A stretch of 64,000 nucleotides of DNA, from NCBI RefSeq assembly GCF_030296695.1, contig NZ_AP027737.1, positions 1,922,001-1,986,000 on the forward strand, read 5' to 3'. The notes beneath the pieces are model-generated. The model was given only the letters and a program-made list of their open reading frames with translations, ran no database searches and was not told the DNA's origin. Both the position numbers and the translations under genes were made by a program. This DNA comes from Agromyces mangrovi. GTDB lineage: Bacteria > Actinomycetota > Actinomycetes > Actinomycetales > Microbacteriaceae. This document shows, piece after piece, positions 24,145-32,431 of this stretch (position 1 is the first letter of the stretch; each line of letters starts with the position of its first letter).

Positions 24145-25677
24145 CTACTTCCGGGCCGTCGCGTCGCCGGGTCGGCGGGCCCGGCGCCGGGTCGCGCCCG
24201 AACCGCGTGCGCTGCGGGCGGCGGGCTCGGCGGGCGCCGTCCAGACGCGTCGCGGGAGCGGGATCGGCGAGGTGACCGCGACCTCCTCCGAGAACTCGGC
24301 GGGCACGGGCGGCTCGGGGCGCGTGCGGTGCGGCTCGGGCGGGTTCGCCGCGACCACCGCGATGGGGCTCGTGACCGCGGGCGCGGGCTGGCGCACGCCG
24401 TCGACCAGCCCGGGGGCATCCGCTCGCACCTGCCCGTGGTGGGTGACCGCGAGGCCCCAGCGTGCAGCGGGGTCGCGCACGACGCGGAGGCCCCGGGCGA
24501 CGATCATCCAGGCGAGGCCGACGGCGCACGCGACGACGGCGGCGACGGATGCGGCGCCCAGCGCCCAGCGCGGCCCGAACTCGTTCGCGATCCAGCCGAC
24601 GATGGGTGCGCCCACGGGCGCGCCGCCCATGAGGATCGCCATGTACAGGGCCATCACGCGGCCGCGCACGTCGGGGTCGGTCGTGGTCTGCACGTAGCCG
24701 TTCGCGGTCGTGAGCAGCGTGACCGCGGTGAATCCGATGAGGATCGTGGATGCCGCGAAGCTCCAGTACGTCGGCATGACGGCGGACGCGAACGCGGCGA
24801 CGCCGAACAGGCCGGCGGCGACGATGATCACGCGCAGGCGGGCGCGGTCGCGACGGGCGGCGAGCAGCGCGCCGGTGAGCGAGCCGATCGCGAGGATCGA
24901 CGAGAGCATGCCGTACTCGCCCGCGCCGCGGCCGAACTCGACCGCCATGGTCGAGGAGAAGATCGGGAAGTTCATGCCGAACGCGCCCAGGATGAACACG
25001 ATCGTGAAGACCACGATGAGGTCGGGGCGGCGCCGCACGTAGTGCAGGCCCGCGGCGAGGTCGCCGCGTCCTCGCTTCCGTGGCGGCCGCGGCCGCAGCT
25101 GGTCGACCCGCAGGGCGGCCAGCGCACCGAGCACCGCCAGGAACGTGACCGCGTTCACGATGAACACCCAGCCCGAGCCGATCAGCACGATGAGGAAGCC
25201 GGCGACCGCCGGGCCGATCAGGCGGGCGGCGTTGAACGAGGCCGAGTTGAGCGCGACCGCGTTCGACATGTTGTGCTCGGCGACGAGGTCGGCGACGAAC
25301 GTCTGGCGCGCCGGGGCGTCGACGGCGTTCACGATGCCGAGCGCGAGCGCGAAGGCGTAGAGGTGCCAGATGGTGGCGTGTCCGAAGATGAGCAGCGCGC
25401 CGAGCGCGAGGCCGAGCAGCATGAGCGAGGTCTGCGTGACCATGAGGATCTTCCGCCGGTCGAACCGGTCGGCGATGAGCCCGGTGATCGGCACGAGCAC
25501 GAGCTGCGGACCGAACTGCAGCGCCATGGTGACGCCCACGGCGACGGCGTCGTTGTCGGTGAGCTCGGTGAGCACGACCCAGTTCTGGGTCGTCGCCTGC
25601 ATCCAGCTGCCGATGTTCGACACGAGGGCCCCGATGAACCAGAGCCGGTAATTGACGCTCGAGAGCGAACGGAACAT
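24145..25677 (-). CDS. MFS multidrug-type efflux transporter
   Basis: A 510-residue major-facilitator protein of the drug-efflux type. About 12 membrane helices span residues ~10-410. Family features are an ADRFDRRKILMVTQ loop between helices 2 and 3 and DAPARQTFVADLV. A long hydrophilic Pro/Arg-rich tail of ~100 residues follows the last helix. The ATG at 25677 lies six bases after the MarR stop, so the two are cotranscribed and the regulator probably responds to the exported compound. Substrate unknown. Confidence 0.85.
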   Translation of the reverse strand: MFRSLSSVNYRLWFIGALVSNIGSWMQATTQNWVVLTELTDNDAVAVGVTMALQFGPQLVLVPITGLIADRFDRRKILMVTQTSLMLLGLALGALLIFGHATIWHLYAFALALGIVNAVDAPARQTFVADLVAEHNMSNAVALNSASFNAARLIGPAVAGFLIVLIGSGWVFIVNAVTFLAVLGALAALRVDQLRPRPPRKRGRGDLAAGLHYVRRRPDLIVVFTIVFILGAFGMNFPIFSSTMAVEFGRGAGEYGMLSSILAIGSLTGALLAARRDRARLRVIIVAAGLFGVAAFASAVMPTYWSFAASTILIGFTAVTLLTTANGYVQTTTDPDVRGRVMALYMAILMGGAPVGAPIVGWIANEFGPRWALGAASVAAVVACAVGLAWMIVARGLRVVRDPAARWGLAVTHHGQVRADAPGLVDGVRQPAPAVTSPIAVVAANPPEPHRTRPEPPVPAEFSEEVAVTSPIPLPRRVWTAPAEPAARSARGSGATRRRARRPGDATARK

Positions 25678-25682
25678 GGCAC

Positions 25683-26108
25683 TCAATGCGTGACGATCTC
25701 CTCCATCAGTTCGACGGCCCGCGCGAGCACGGCGCGGTCCTCCTTCGGCAGGTCCTTCACCCGGGCGGTGAGCCACGCATCGCGCTTGGTCACCGTCTCG
25801 CTCACGATCGACGTGCCGGCGTCGGTCAGCGAGATGTTGGTCTTGCGGCCGTCGTCGGGGTCGGCCGAGCGCTCGACGTACCCGGAGTCCTGCAGGCAGT
25901 TGACGGTGCGGTTCATCGACGGGGCGGAGACCCGCTCGCGCTCGGCGAGCCCGGTGAGCGTGTGCGCACCGTCGACGTAGAGGGCCGCGAGCACCGCGAA
26001 CTGCCCGTCGCTCATGCCGTCGTCGGCCTTCTGGGCCCGCAGCCGGCGCGAGAGGCGGAACACCGCCATCCGCAGGTCGGAACCCTGCTCCGCGATCGTC
26101 TTCTGCAC
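25683..26108 (-). CDS. MarR-family transcriptional regulator
   Basis: A 141-residue winged-helix regulator. Recognition region GLAERERVSAPSMNRTVNCL and the wing with ERSADPDDGRKTNISLTDAG are typical of MarR proteins. The start is GTG 26108: a TAGGCT -10 box (26117-26122 on this strand) ends eight bases before it and no ribosome-binding site is present, so the mRNA may be leaderless. TTAGC/GCTAA arms at 26115-26140 surround the promoter and may be its own operator. It probably represses itself and the MFS gene. Confidence 0.88.
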   Translation of the reverse strand: MQKTIAEQGSDLRMAVFRLSRRLRAQKADDGMSDGQFAVLAALYVDGAHTLTGLAERERVSAPSMNRTVNCLQDSGYVERSADPDDGRKTNISLTDAGTSIVSETVTKRDAWLTARVKDLPKEDRAVLARAVELMEEIVTH

Positions 26109-26114
26109 GAACGC

Positions 26115-26140
26115 TTAGCCTAGCTCATTAGTCTTGCTAA
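26115..26140. promoter_or_regulatory. promoter and possible MarR operator
   Basis: On the minus strand TAGGCT (26117-26122) lies eight bases before the MarR GTG. The arms TTAGC at 26115-26119 and GCTAA at 26136-26140 form an interrupted inverted repeat over it. Confidence 0.4.
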
Positions 26141-26271
26141 CGAAAGCCAGGCCCTGTCCGCGCGCGCGACCGGGCGCGGGCCCGACAGGGTACCGGGGCG
26201 GGTCAACCCCCGGCGCGGGTCCGGCGACCATCGGTAACATCGCCGTAATCGCATCCTGAAAGGCTGCACGA

Positions 26272-28007
26272 ATGGCGACACTCTTTGACGACTACGCCGC
26301 GACCCGCAAGGGCAGGCGGAGGCGGAAGGGCGCGACGCCGTGGGACGAGATGTTCCCCTCCGACGAAGTCGGCGTCCGGCCCCCTACCGCCAGATCCACA
26401 CCGCGCTCGCCCGCATGACGCAGGACGAGCTGCGCGGCCGCACCGAGGCCCTCGCGAGCTCCTACCTCGCACAGGGGGTGACCTTCGACTTCGCGGGCGA
26501 GGAACGCCCGTTCCCGCTCGACGCCGTGCCCCGGGTCATCTCGGCGAGTGACTGGGCCGGGGTCGAGGCGGGCGTCAAGCAGCGCGTCACGACCCTCGAG
26601 CGGTTCCTCGCCGACGTCTACGGGCCGCAGGCCTGCGTGCGCGACGGGGTGATCCCGGCATCCCTCATCTCGACCTCGAAGCACTTCCACCGCCAGGCGG
26701 TCGGCATCGAGACGCCGAACAACGTGCGCGTGCACGTCTCCGGCATCGACCTGATCCGCGACGAGGTGGGCGCCTGGCGCGTGCTCGAGGACAACGTGCG
26801 CGTGCCGAGCGGCGTCTCGTACGTCATCTCGAACCGCCGGGTCATGGCGCAGACCCTGCCCGAGCTGTTCGTCTCGATGCGCGTCAAGCCCGTCGGCGAC
26901 TACCCGAACCGGCTGCTCCAGTCGCTGCAGGCCAGCGCCCCCGAGGGCGTCGAGGACCCGAACATCGTCGTGCTCACGCCCGGCGTCTACAACTCCGCGT
27001 ACTTCGAGCACACCCTGCTCGCGCGCCTCATGGGCGTCGAGCTCGTCGAGGGGCGCGACCTGTTCTGCTCGGGCGGCCGGGTCTGGATGCGCACGACCGC
27101 CGGCCCCACCCGCGTCGACGTCATCTACCGCCGCGTCGACGACGAGTTCATCGACCCGCAGCAGTTCCGGCACGACTCCGTGCTGGGCGCCCCGGGCCTG
27201 CTGCTCGCCGCGCGCCTCGGCAACGTGACCATCGCGAACGGCGTGGGCAACGGCGTCGCCGACGACAAGCTGACCTACACGTACCTGCCCGACCTCATCC
27301 GCTACTACCTCGGCGAGGAGCCCATCCTTCCGAACGTCGACACCTGGCGGCTCGAGGAGCCCGGCGCCCTCGAGGAGGTGCTCGACCGTCTCGACGAGCT
27401 CGTGGTGAAGCCCGTCGACGGCTCGGGCGGCAAGGGGCTGGTGGTGGGGCCGGATGCCTCGAGGCAGGAGCTCGCCACGCTCCGCGCGCAGCTCCAGGCC
27501 GACCCCCGCGGCTGGATCGCGCAGCCCGTCGTGCAGCTGTCGACCATCCCGACCCTCGTCGACGACGGCATGCGCCCGCGGCACGCCGACCTCCGGCCGT
27601 TCGCCGTGAACGACGGCGACGACGTGTGGGTGCTGCCCGGCGGCCTCACCCGCGTCGCCCTCCCCGAGGGGCAGCTCGTGGTGAACTCCTCGCAGGGCGG
27701 CGGATCGAAGGACACCTGGATCGTCGGCGACGGCCCGGCGGCGCCCGTGACCGCGACGCCCGTCCACCGCGACGCCGGCCAGCTCGTCGGCGAGCAGGCC
27801 TCGGGCCCCGCGACCGGGGTACTCAACATCCTCGACCTCGAGAACGAGGAGGCCATGGCGCCGATCAGCGGCAACGGCCCGACGATCGAGCCGGCGCACG
27901 TCGCCCCGCCGCTGACGAGCGCCCCCGAGGACGAGGACGCCGACGCCCGGCTGCAGCAGCAACAGCAGCAACAGCAGCAGGCCAGGAGTGGAGGTGCGCC
28001 ATGCTGA
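26272..28007 (+). pseudogene. circularly permuted ATP-grasp protein, frameshifted near the N-terminus
   Basis: The joined product is about 578 residues. It starts at 26272 after GAAAGG (TAACAT -10 at 26235-26240) and reads MATLFDDYAATRKGRRRRKG to EVGVRP. One C is missing from the run at 26380-26384; the next frame resumes PYRQIHTALARM. Landmarks are ISTSKHFHRQ, the LEDNVRVPSGVSY loop, VVKPVDGSGGKGLVVGP and SSQGGGSKDTWI of the circularly permuted ATP-grasp type 2 family. It forms the known triad with the alpha-E and transglutaminase genes downstream; the family is predicted to make an amide or peptide-like bond, with product unknown. The C-terminus carries nine consecutive glutamines. Confidence 0.82.
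27954..27980 (+). repeat. CAG/CAA microsatellite encoding nine glutamines
   Basis: Nine consecutive CAG or CAA codons near the 3' end of the ATP-grasp gene, after an acidic DEDADARL segment. Such trinucleotide runs are rare in actinobacterial genes and can change length by slippage. Confidence 0.85.
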
Positions 28008-28930
28008 GCCGCATCGCCGAGTCGCTGTTCTGGATCGGCCGCTACGTCGAGCGCAGCGACGGCACCGCCCGCATCCTCGACGTGCACCTCCAGCTGCTGC
28101 TCGAGGACCCGTGGATCGACGAGGACACCGCGTGCCGGTCGCTCATGTCGGTCATGGGCTCCGAGCCCAACGACGACGTCGAGCTGAACCGCGCCGACGT
28201 GATGGACCTGCTGGCCGTGAACCGCGACCACGTGGCATCCATCGCCTACTCGATCGCGAGCGCCCGCGAGAACGCCCGGCGCGCCCGCGAGATCGTCTCG
28301 ACCGAGCTGTGGGAGTGCCTCAACACCACTAATGCACGGATGCCTCGGACGGTCGCGAGCGACAAGACGCACGAGTTCTTCCGCTGGGTGCGCGACCGCG
28401 CCGCCCTCGCCATCGGCGTCGCCAACACCGGCGCGAGCCGCGACGAGGCGTGGCAGTTCTTCTCGCTCGGCCGGGCGATCGAGCAGGCCGACATGACCGC
28501 GCGCCTGCTCGCGACGAGGTCGCTGACCGAGGCATCCGGCCCGTCGTGGACCACCCTGCTGCGCAGCTGCGGCGCCTACGAGGCGTACCTGCGCAGCTAC
28601 CGGGGCATGCCGTCGTCCGAGTCGGCGGCGGAGTTCCTCATCCTCGACCGGCTGTTCCCGCGCTCGATCCTGTATTCGGTGAGCCGCGCCGAGGAGGCGC
28701 TGCGCGAGATCGACCCGCGCTCCGGCCGCGTCGGCGTCGAGGACCAGGCGAGGCGCCTGCTCGGCCAGATCCGCGGCGAGCTCGAGTACCGGCCGATCAC
28801 CGACATCACCGTCGACCTCTCCGGCAAGATGGAGCACATCCAGGAGGTCACCTCGGCGGCGAGCGAGGCCATCCGCAAGCGATACTTCCCGACGAGCGGG
28901 ATGCCGGTCTGGACGGGGGAGATCACGTGA
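28001..28930 (+). CDS. alpha-E domain protein
   Basis: A 309-residue, all-helical protein of the alpha-E family. The N-terminus LSRIAESLFWIGRYVERSDGTARILDVHL is the family hallmark, with DDEAWQFF-like EAWQFFSLGRAIEQADMTAR in the middle. It overlaps the ATP-grasp stop by seven bases and the transglutaminase start by four, so the three are translated together. The molecular function is not established; it is always found with ATP-grasp and transglutaminase-like partners, suggesting a scaffold or a modification substrate. Confidence 0.88.
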   Translation: MLSRIAESLFWIGRYVERSDGTARILDVHLQLLLEDPWIDEDTACRSLMSVMGSEPNDDVELNRADVMDLLAVNRDHVASIAYSIASARENARRAREIVSTELWECLNTTNARMPRTVASDKTHEFFRWVRDRAALAIGVANTGASRDEAWQFFSLGRAIEQADMTARLLATRSLTEASGPSWTTLLRSCGAYEAYLRSYRGMPSSESAAEFLILDRLFPRSILYSVSRAEEALREIDPRSGRVGVEDQARRLLGQIRGELEYRPITDITVDLSGKMEHIQEVTSAASEAIRKRYFPTSGMPVWTGEIT

Positions 28931-29772
28931 GCAGGCTCCGCATCGTCCACCGCACCGGCTTCACCTACGAGGAGCCGGCCAGCGCGTCGTACAACGAGGT
29001 GCGGCTGCTGCCGCACTCTGGTGGCGAGCAGTTCGTGCTCGCATCCAACCTCGACATCCGGCCCGCCGCGACCCAGCACGCGTACCTCGACTACTGGGGC
29101 ACGCGCGTGGCGACCTTCGAGGTGCTCACCCCGCACCGCGAGCTCTCGGTCACCGCGTCGAGCCTCGTCGAGGTGCGCCCCGTGCCGCACGAGCCCGTCG
29201 ACATCGCGTGGGACGACCTGCGCAACCTGTCGACGTCGACCACCGAGTTCGTCGAGCAGATCACCCAGACGGATGCCACGAGGCCGCCGGACGGCGTCGT
29301 GGAGCTCGCACGGTCGATCGCCGACCGCGGCGGTTCGGTCGCCGAGACGGCGCTCGCTGTGTCGCGCGCCGTCGGCGAGGCGCTCGAGTACATGCCCGGC
29401 GTCACGGGCGTGCACTCCACCGCGACCGAGGCGTGGGACCACCGCAAGGGCGTCTGCCAGGACATCGCGCACGTCACGCTCGGCGCGCTGCGATCGATCG
29501 GCATCCCGGCTCGGTACGTGTCGGGGTACCTGCACCCGAACCACGACACCCCGCTCGGCGTGACCGTCACCGGCGAGTCGCACGCGTGGGTCGAGTGGTA
29601 CGCGGGCGACTGGCGCGGCTACGACCCCACGAACCTCATCGAGATCGGCGAACGGCACGTGCTCGTCGCACGTGGACGCGACTACCACGACGTGGCGCCG
29701 CTGCGCGGGGTGTACGCGAGCCCCGGGGCATCCGAGATGTTCGTGACCGTGAAGATCACCCGCGAGGCCTGA
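28927..29772 (+). CDS. transglutaminase-like cysteine protease domain protein
   Basis: A 281-residue protein. An N-terminal bacterial transglutaminase-associated beta domain (LRIVHRTGFTYEEPASASYNEVRLLP) is followed by the core. The catalytic Cys is in HRKGVCQDIAHV (near residue 178), His in GESHAWVEWY and Asp in YDPTN. The GTG start overlaps the alpha-E stop (GTGA). It is the third member of the ATP-grasp/alpha-E triad. By fold it could hydrolyse or transfer peptide or isopeptide bonds, perhaps opposing the ligase; the real substrate is unknown. Confidence 0.9.
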   Translation: MSRLRIVHRTGFTYEEPASASYNEVRLLPHSGGEQFVLASNLDIRPAATQHAYLDYWGTRVATFEVLTPHRELSVTASSLVEVRPVPHEPVDIAWDDLRNLSTSTTEFVEQITQTDATRPPDGVVELARSIADRGGSVAETALAVSRAVGEALEYMPGVTGVHSTATEAWDHRKGVCQDIAHVTLGALRSIGIPARYVSGYLHPNHDTPLGVTVTGESHAWVEWYAGDWRGYDPTNLIEIGERHVLVARGRDYHDVAPLRGVYASPGASEMFVTVKITREA

Positions 29773-29789
29773 CCCCTCTCCACCCTTCC

Positions 29790-29847
29790 CGAGTCGTCAT
29801 GAACTGCCGCATTGCGCGCGTGCTTTGCGACAGTTGGTGACGACTCG
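29790..29847. repeat. 58-bp palindromic element, family A copy 2
   Basis: Begins CGAGTCGTCATGAACTG and ends CAGTTGGTGACGACTCG. The outer arms pair and match the other two 58-bp elements, while the centre differs. It lies between the transglutaminase stop and the hydrolase start, 17 bases after the former. Confidence 0.8.
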
Positions 29848-29882
29848 CGGGTGGGGGCGCGGCGCTCTGCGAGGATGAGCGC

Positions 29883-30731
29883 ATGGAGCGGTTCACCGAC
29901 GCGCACGGCGTGCACATCCACTACGTCCGGCGCGAGGCGGCGGAGCCGCGGGCCGTCGTGCAGTTCGTGCACGGCGTGGGCGAGCACGTCGGGCGTTACG
30001 ACCTGCTCTTCGATGCGCTGGTGGATGCCGGGTACAGCGTGTTCGCCGACGACCATCGCGGCCACGGGCAGACCGGGTTCGAGCAGCACGGCGGCGACCT
30101 CGCCCGCATGGGTCGACCCGGCCCCGGGGGCATCCGCGGCCTGATCGACGCGGTGCACCAGCTCACCGGCATCGCGCGCGAGGCGCACCCCGACCTGCCG
30201 CTCATCCTGATCGGGCACTCGCTCGGGTCGCTCGTGTCGCAGATCCTGCTGAACCGGTACCCGCACGACCACGACGCCGTCGTGCTCACCGGCTCGGCGT
30301 ACCGCACGGTGCTGCACATGGAGTCGGGCGACCTCAACCGCAAGTTCCGGCACCTCGGGCCGACGCCGGTCGAGTGGCTGAGCCGCGACCGCACCGTCGC
30401 CGAGGCCTTCATGGACGACCCGTACTGTACGCCCGCGCCCACGCAGCGGCTGTTCGGGCTCGTCGACTCCGCCCGCCTGCTGGGCCGCCCGGCCCGCCAC
30501 CTGCCGTCGGAGCTGCCGCTGCTGCTCATGGTCGGCGAGCTCGATCCGCTGGGCGGCGAGGACAGCAACGTGCGCCTCGCCGAGGCGTACGCGCGCCGCT
30601 CGGGCCTCACCGACGTCGAGCTCATCGTCTACCCGGGCGCGTTCCACGAGATCTTCAACGAAACCAACCAGGCCGAGGTGCGCGCCGACCTGCTCGCGTG
30701 GCTCGACGCGCGCTTCCCCGTGCGCGTCTGA
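29883..30731 (+). CDS. alpha/beta hydrolase, monoacylglycerol lipase-like
   Basis: A 282-residue cytoplasmic hydrolase of the lysophospholipase/monoacylglycerol lipase type. The oxyanion region QFVHGVGEHVGRYD and DDHRGHGQTG are followed by the nucleophile elbow IGHSLGS (Ser near residue 118), an acid in VGELDPLGG and His in PGAFHEIFNE. It lacks a clear ribosome-binding site apart from GAGGAT close to the start, which could also be a -10 box. It stands alone between palindromic elements; a membrane-lipid or storage-lipid ester is the likely substrate. Confidence 0.85.
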   Translation: MERFTDAHGVHIHYVRREAAEPRAVVQFVHGVGEHVGRYDLLFDALVDAGYSVFADDHRGHGQTGFEQHGGDLARMGRPGPGGIRGLIDAVHQLTGIAREAHPDLPLILIGHSLGSLVSQILLNRYPHDHDAVVLTGSAYRTVLHMESGDLNRKFRHLGPTPVEWLSRDRTVAEAFMDDPYCTPAPTQRLFGLVDSARLLGRPARHLPSELPLLLMVGELDPLGGEDSNVRLAEAYARRSGLTDVELIVYPGAFHEIFNETNQAEVRADLLAWLDARFPVRV

Positions 30732-30744
30732 CCCGCCCGTTCCA

Positions 30745-30798
30745 GACCCGTCAAGAAGCTGCGCTCTGGCCCCGCTGAGCGCAGTCCATTGACGGGTC
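30745..30798. repeat. 54-bp palindromic element, family C copy 1
   Basis: Begins GACCCGTCAAGAAGCTGCGC and ends TTGACGGGTC. The outer eight bases form perfect inverted arms and the inner GCGCT/AGCGC pair gives an interrupted stem. It lies 14 bases after the hydrolase stop. Confidence 0.75.
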
Positions 30799-30827
30799 TC
30801 AGGTGCGGCGCGGTCGCGTTCGGGGAT

Positions 30828-30881
30828 GACCCGTCAAGAAGCTGCGCTCCGAGCGCGGGAAGCGCAGCTTCTCGACGGGTC
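30828..30881. repeat. 54-bp palindromic element, family C copy 2
   Basis: Shares its first 22 bases with copy 1, is the same length and has a more complete stem (AGAAGCTGCGCT against AGCGCAGCTTCT). The two copies are in the same orientation, 29 bases apart, between the hydrolase and cellulase genes. Confidence 0.8.
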
Positions 30882-30972
30882 TCGGGCGCGGCGGGTGAGT
30901 GAAACGTTCGAAGGGCGCGGACCCCTTGACAGGGGCGGCGCGGCGGGCGGATGCTGGGGAACGATCGAGTCG

Positions 30973-30986
30973 TGAGAGCGCTCTCA
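30973..30986. promoter_or_regulatory. CebR/CelR-type LacI operator upstream of the GH6 cellulase
   Basis: The perfect palindrome TGAGAGCGCTCTCA, 46 bases before the cellulase start. The core GAGAGCGCTCTC is identical to the three copies before the beta-glucoside importer (42303-42394), so one repressor probably controls both. It resembles the known cellulose-repressor box of actinomycetes (WGGGAGCGCTCCCA type). Confidence 0.75.
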
Positions 30987-31031
30987 CGAGGCATCCGCCG
31001 CACCGACGCGGCCGAACAACGGAGTTCACCG

Positions 31032-32363
31032 ATGACGAATCCCTCGATGACGAGGACCCGCCCGACCACGCCCGACGACCCCCGCCCACCGGGCGCACGA
31101 AGCGCACTGCGCGCCGGCCTCGCCGCCGTCGCGGCTCTCGCGCTCGCGACGCTCGCCGCCCAGCCGGCCCATGCCGCGAACGACGTGCTCCACCCGGGCG
31201 CCGACCTCTGGGCGAACCCGTCGAGCACGACCTACGAGGCGGCCGAGTCCCTCACCGGCGACGCACGCGACGACGCCCTGCTGCTCGCGGGCATCGGCTC
31301 GGCGTCCTGGTTCAACGGCGGCTCGCCCATCGACGTGAAGCAGCGCGTCAAGCAGGCCGTCGTGCACGCGCACGCGGCCGACGAGGTGCCGGTGCTCGTG
31401 GCGTACAACATCCCGTTCCGCGACTGCGCGCAGTACTCGGCGGGCGGCGCCACGACCGTCGCCGAGTACGAGGCGTGGATCGACGGCTTCGCCAAGGGCA
31501 TCGGCAACAAGGACGCCGTGGTGATCCTCGAGCCCGACGGCCTCGGCATCATCCCGTGGTACACCTCGGTCGACGGCGTCGCCGAGTGGTGCCAGCCCGA
31601 GGAGGCCGACGAGGCGACCGCCGCTGACGAGCGCTTCGCCATGCTGAACTACGCGGTCGACGCGTTCGCCGCGCTGCCGAGCACGGCCGTCTACCTCGAC
31701 GGCGTGCACAGCGGCTGGCTGAACGTCGGCGACATCAGCGACCGGCTGATGCGTGCCGGCGTCGAGCGCGCCGACGGGTTCTACCTGAACGCGTCGAACT
31801 ACCAGTACACGGCGAACCTCGAGGCGTACGGTCGCTGGATCTCGTCGTGTATCGCGATTCTCACCGAACTCGGCGGAGGCGTCGGCGACTGCGGCAACCA
31901 GTACTGGAACGGCGGACCGGCGAACGGCTGGACCGGCGTCGCGATGAGCCCGTACGGCGAGTGGAGCTCCGGGGCATCCGACCCGACCCTCGACACCGCC
32001 GGCGTCGACTCGCGCTACGCGGCCTCGCTCGGCGACGTCGAGCCGTCGACGCACTACGTGATCGACACGAGCCGCAACGGGGTCGGGCCGTGGCAGGTCG
32101 CCGCCGGCACGTACCCCGACGTGCAGGACTGGTGCAACCCGCCCGACCGCGGCCTGGGCCTGCTGCCCACGACCGACACGGGCGTCGACCTGATCGACGC
32201 ATACCTCTGGATCAAGGTGCCCGGCGAGTCCGACGGCGAGTGCTTCCGCGGCACCGGCGGCCCGGAGGATCCGGAGCGCGGCATGATCGACCCCGCTGCG
32301 GGCGCCTGGTTCCCCGAGATGGCGGCCGAGCTGATCGCGAACGCGGCACCGCCGCTCCCGTAG
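31032..32363 (+). CDS. secreted GH6 cellulase (endoglucanase/cellobiohydrolase family)
   Basis: A 443-residue secreted enzyme. The signal region has a long Thr/Arg/Pro N-terminus, then hydrophobic LAAVAALALATLAAQ and an AHA-A cleavage site near residue 55. The catalytic domain has the GH6 motifs YNIPFRDCAQYSAGG (general-acid Asp), VVILEPDGLGIIP, VYLDGVHSGWLN and a C-terminal DAYLWIKVPGESDGEC. No cellulose-binding module is present. GGAG lies seven bases before the start. It cuts beta-1,4-glucan outside the cell to cellobiose or short oligomers, the likely cargo of the importer at 38876-42256, with which it shares an operator. Confidence 0.92.
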   Translation: MTNPSMTRTRPTTPDDPRPPGARSALRAGLAAVAALALATLAAQPAHAANDVLHPGADLWANPSSTTYEAAESLTGDARDDALLLAGIGSASWFNGGSPIDVKQRVKQAVVHAHAADEVPVLVAYNIPFRDCAQYSAGGATTVAEYEAWIDGFAKGIGNKDAVVILEPDGLGIIPWYTSVDGVAEWCQPEEADEATAADERFAMLNYAVDAFAALPSTAVYLDGVHSGWLNVGDISDRLMRAGVERADGFYLNASNYQYTANLEAYGRWISSCIAILTELGGGVGDCGNQYWNGGPANGWTGVAMSPYGEWSSGASDPTLDTAGVDSRYAASLGDVEPSTHYVIDTSRNGVGPWQVAAGTYPDVQDWCNPPDRGLGLLPTTDTGVDLIDAYLWIKVPGESDGECFRGTGGPEDPERGMIDPAAGAWFPEMAAELIANAAPPLP

Positions 32364-32418
32364 GCAGGGCCGAGCGGATGCCCCGGGCTGCACGCCGCGC
32401 CCGGGGCATCCGCCCGCA

Positions 32419-32424
32419 TAGGCT
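32419..32424 (+). promoter_or_regulatory. -10 box of a probable leaderless mRNA (lipoate ligase gene)
   Basis: TAGGCT ends seven bases before the ATG at 32432 and there is no Shine-Dalgarno sequence, so transcription probably starts at or next to the start codon. Confidence 0.5.
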
Positions 32425-32431
32425 GGGGCGC

